Part shown: positions 31,001 to 32,774 of the stretch, one piece after another
How positions within the stretch are numbered: the stretch's first letter is position 1
How the letters are laid out: each line of letters starts with the position of its first letter
From: Armatimonadetes bacterium UBA5352
GTDB taxonomy: Bacteria; Armatimonadota; Zipacnadia; Zipacnadales; UBA5352
Direction: 5' to 3'
Assembly: GCA_002411015.1 (NCBI GenBank)
Contig: DHPY01000078.1
Location: forward strand, 18,458 to 51,231
Length of the DNA stretch: 32,774 nucleotides
Program-made: the position numbers and the translations under genes
The notes under the pieces: model-generated
What the model saw: the letters and a program-made list of their open reading frames with translations, nothing else
Database searches by the model: none
Told to the model about the DNA's origin: nothing

Positions 31001-32680
31001 CTGATAGCAGGGCGGCTGGATCGCGACCTCCTCGCGCACCGGCTGCCGCTCGACAAGCTCCCGCGGGAGCAGCGCGATCTCCTCGACGCGGATCGCCTCC
31101 TGGCCGTCGCGCGTCGCGTCGAGGCGGATCTCATCGCCGCGGGCAACCTGCACCGGGCCGAAGACCGCGCGCCAGTCGCCGTAGTCATCGGCGGTCATCT
31201 GCACCTCGCCGGTCTGCCTGCCGGCGACCGACAGCCGCAGCCGCGACTGCCCGGTGTGGTCGTCGCGCAGAGCGATCGCGGCGTAGTACGAGCCGTTCTC
31301 GCCGGTGAAGCGCCGGCTCAGCGAGCCGCGGTCGCCGGCGATCTCCATCGCGCCATTGGCCTGCTCGAAGCCCTCGGCCTCCATCTGCCGCGCGGGAATG
31401 CGCGCGATGCCGGGGAAGATCTCCACGCCCGCCCAGAAGACGTCGGTCGCGAACGGCTGGTCGGTCGCCTGCCGGTCGCGCACCTGCAGCGAGACCGTGA
31501 CCTCGTCCTTGCCGCGGACCGCGTCGGAGATGTCCACGAGGTAGAAGCGGCGGTCGGCCGGGCGCGGGTTCATCCCCAGCACATCCAGCTCCCAGACCTG
31601 CTCGCCGTCCACGAGCACCTCGCAGAAGCGCATGTCGGCCTTGCGGTTCTCGAACGAGCCAACACGGCGGTCGCCCTCCATCTCGAGGTCCAGCCCGCCG
31701 CAGTAGTCATCGGAGACGTAGAAGCGCAGGTAGCAGCCGCCCTCGGCGGGGACGGCGACCGTGCGGCTGACGCGCCCGAAGGCGCCCGCCTCGGTGGGGG
31801 TGTGCGGGTGGGAGATCGTGAAGACCGCGCGGCGGTCCGGCTTGCCGGTGAACTGCCCCTGCGACTCGAAGCTCCAGCCCTCGGTGTCGAGCGGCCAGGC
31901 GCCGCCCGCGGTGGGCTCGGGCAGCAGTTCGGAGACACTGCGGCGGTAGCACTCAGGCACGGCGCTCGCTCCTTCCGGCCAGTCGGGGGAGTGTGAGAGC
32001 GCGTAGGCGACGAGGTTCCCGAAGAACTGCGCGCCGGCGCCCTCGGGCCCCGCGCCATCGTTGAACCAGTGATACTCGGGGATCATCTGCGTGAGGATGA
32101 TGCGCCCGGCGCCATGCTCAAGCTCGATCAGCCCGTAGTGCGCGCCCGGGTCGGCGGCGGGCTGCTGGTCCCAGCCCTGCTGCTTCCCCGTGCTGATGAG
32201 CGGCACCCACCCCTCGCCGAGGGCATACCAGGCGTCGTAGATGCTCCCGCCGTGCACGCCAGCGAGCACCTCGCGCGTGAGCGCGTTCGGCTCGCGGAAG
32301 ATGGGGTGCTCGGGCGCGAGGATCTCTCCGAACTCATAGGAGCGGTCCTTCTTCGCGGGCACGGGCACCCACCCATCGCCTGAGCGATCGCGCATGCCGA
32401 GGAAGACGCCGCCGCTCTCGACGAAGCGCAGGAGCTTCTCCTCGGAGCCCGCGATCGGCGCGCGGTCGGCGTCCATCGCGCTGATGATGACGGTGTAATC
32501 GAAGAGGTTGACGCGCCGGGCTTTGTAGTCGGGCCACGAGGACTGTTCGAAGGGGACGCCGAGAGCCTCAAGCGCGGAGGCGGTATGCCCGCCGCCCATG
32601 AGCAGCACCCGCGGCTCGGCGGCAAAGGCGGCCCCCGCGGAGAGGATGACGATCAGCGCGGTGGTGAGCGTGCGGGTCAT
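28046..32680 (-). CDS. Secreted multidomain PcRGLX/YetA-like lyase fused to a ThuA-like domain
   Basis: A 1544-residue exported protein. A signal peptide (1-20, ending AAFA) is followed by a ThuA/glutamine-amidotransferase-like domain (about 22-235: RVLLMGGGHTASALEALG, then DYTVIISAMDAD, GRIILTQMIPEYHWF). Beta-sandwich modules fill about 240-560. Residues about 565-960 match the N-terminal and central beta domains of PcRGLX/YetA-like proteins, and about 965-1300 the alpha/alpha toroid (WGYGPSYTFWSNQEYDHHHG, CYHWAPGREQLIGAPHHHN, NGHSWVEGLLDYW). A NEW3-like Ig module (about 1305-1400) and a terminal carbohydrate-binding-like module (about 1410-1544) complete it. The fungal founder of the family is an exo-rhamnogalacturonan lyase, so pectin-type glycan cleavage is plausible. 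GGAGG lies 9 nt before the ATG. Domain boundaries are estimates. Confidence 0.8.
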   Translation of the reverse strand: MTRTLTTALIVILSAGAAFAAEPRVLLMGGGHTASALEALGVPFEQSSWPDYKARRVNLFDYTVIISAMDADRAPIAGSEEKLLRFVESGGVFLGMRDRSGDGWVPVPAKKDRSYEFGEILAPEHPIFREPNALTREVLAGVHGGSIYDAWYALGEGWVPLISTGKQQGWDQQPAADPGAHYGLIELEHGAGRIILTQMIPEYHWFNDGAGPEGAGAQFFGNLVAYALSHSPDWPEGASAVPECYRRSVSELLPEPTAGGAWPLDTEGWSFESQGQFTGKPDRRAVFTISHPHTPTEAGAFGRVSRTVAVPAEGGCYLRFYVSDDYCGGLDLEMEGDRRVGSFENRKADMRFCEVLVDGEQVWELDVLGMNPRPADRRFYLVDISDAVRGKDEVTVSLQVRDRQATDQPFATDVFWAGVEIFPGIARIPARQMEAEGFEQANGAMEIAGDRGSLSRRFTGENGSYYAAIALRDDHTGQSRLRLSVAGRQTGEVQMTADDYGDWRAVFGPVQVARGDEIRLDATRDGQEAIRVEEIALLPRELVERQPVREEVAIQPPCYQPGEEPARDSFTVSVTDHAGVARSGEIATQGLPFAYGTLKSAQNLRVLDPGGNEVPVQARALNYWPDGSAMFALVSFPASVEADASAQYTVEFGSQVRPAEFLNRQMTVTERDGAIVVNTGPLQATLSTTRGTLVESAVLDGMEMVGERPWAALVTGEDGTEYSSALGEVTKTQVVEAGPLRAVIRRIGRHTAEDGSTLLEFDMIQEFYAGSPTTRLSYVFTHKEDMPTEKLREVRLNMTYPWADEGARATVWGEDGPISGQAAGCVQLELDRALVGDAAAPVEQGRTQGFARMSAEGGRGPSLAVATRWWWERWPKAVEMSDGRIALDLIPYDSHTQFSDGPFVLYQGEGITHEVMLGFEAPGADPDSAEVFEAFRDRLVASADPQYAVGTLALGEMPAEDPTLFPRYEEGVDRMHDGYLAKRETRREYGMENFGDDTFEWGYGPSYTFWSNQEYDHHHGFLVEWFRSGDRRFFEIGEQGARHYEATDCYHWAPGREQLIGAPHHHNSKHLVEEGWYPDHCIAGASNGHSWVEGLLDYWLLTGDVRAEETARAMGDWYVWSVENDAYGAGGQERGPGWTLIALSSLYRLTGDERYRDAGNAILDWMETIQDPVRGVISVPISEQPSYEGGTAFMHGIVGRGLGRFYEATGEERAMRMCLGIGEWLTTEPMGPPARFWYKQAPSCKTGYSATDQCTAALSYPYRYTGDEWFGELTEVLLGAVGPNVRSMTWLYSSQAHLQSRITPLEVTLPHGNAVCCAEEPWSGQVQLRNTTGEPVEATLSGEAQGLRITCEPATLTIAPGETATATVSACPEASTPACTADSLLRVECGDRTQTRSFQVRVVPALVREERDTRAATLAEPFALGEADGMRFIHVPREVRFNTGPWAAADDAGSATWTLTIPAAGEYTLLGHCWWLDEKGNSFYAQVDGGEPVEFGNDSRMGLWQWIEGPTLSLGAGEHTVRILAREDGARIERVMLTNAVGGE

Positions 32681-32714
32681 GGTGATGCGCCTCCGGTGAA
32701 TGTGCAGACTGTGC

Positions 32715-32760
32715 GTCGTTTGGAGGGGCCGGAGAGGGCGGGATGTCGTTTATCCCGCCC
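32715..32760. repeat. R1-core fragment followed by a strong hairpin
   Basis: GTCGTTTGGAGGGGCCGG (32715-32732) is the inverted R1 core with the AACGAC word. A perfect 9-bp stem, GGGCGGGAT (32736-32744) with ATCCCGCCC (32752-32760), follows; its loop GTCGTTT repeats that word. This lies upstream of the large secreted protein gene and may continue past the window edge. Confidence 0.6.
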
Positions 32761-32774
32761 GACGCCGGCCCGGT

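Overview
The window is GC-rich, dense bacterial chromosome with strong G/C bias at third codon positions, mostly good Shine-Dalgarno sites and a few near-consensus sigma-70 promoters. Secreted polysaccharide-active proteins (heparinase II/III-like, DUF4838, rhamnogalacturonan-lyase-like), a UroD-like methyltransferase-fold protein, a TIM-barrel sugar isomerase, several multi-pass GT-C-like membrane proteins and many short dispersed intergenic repeats suggest an uncultured glycan-degrading lineage such as Armatimonadota, or a Planctomycetes/Chloroflexota-like group. This is an inference from gene content; no rRNA or tRNA gene is visible to settle it. I found no CRISPR array, prophage or transposase.

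Layout. 1-3568 (+): dut, a TlpA-like lipoprotein thioredoxin, an EamA transporter and a class V aminotransferase. 3569-5602 (+): two genes each with its own sigma-70 promoter, a sugar isomerase behind a long, strongly structured leader and a Prx6-type peroxiredoxin. 5672-7555 (+): a large membrane protein with less biased codon use. 7748-8887 (-): a UroD-like protein. 9089-13548 (+): a secreted heparinase-like protein and a GT-C-like membrane protein whose frame runs 297 nt into the convergent GT2 gene (13252-14022, -). 14197-18041 (+): a tight four-gene operon of two paralogous membrane proteins, a DUF4838 protein and a membrane-anchored NlpC/P60-like protein. 18045-22992 (-): an operon of an orphan GspF/PilC-like protein, a secreted beta-sandwich protein and another GT-C-like protein. 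23176-23658 (+): a small membrane protein. 23672-23974 (-): flgM with a textbook sigma-28 promoter. 24325-26567 (-): an ECF sigma, zinc-finger anti-sigma and RseB-like triad. 26639-27682 (-): a YhaM-like HD nuclease. 28046-32680 (-): a 1544-residue secreted multidomain protein.

How the genes may work together. The secreted or glycan-related proteins are spread over several transcription units instead of forming one polysaccharide-utilisation locus. The GT2 enzyme (polyprenyl-phosphate sugar synthase type) could supply lipid-linked sugar to the neighbouring GT-C enzymes. The ECF/anti-sigma/RseB triad looks like an envelope-stress circuit. FlgM behind a sigma-28 promoter implies a flagellar regulon elsewhere in the genome.

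Most unusual signals: the isomerase leader RNA with a duplicated, mutually exclusive pairing partner; the sigma-28 promoter for a solitary flgM; several families of dispersed GC-rich repeats, including a head-to-head pair, copies starting directly after stop codons, and one copy read in frame inside the DUF4838 gene; and the long convergent overlap of the GT-C and GT2 genes.
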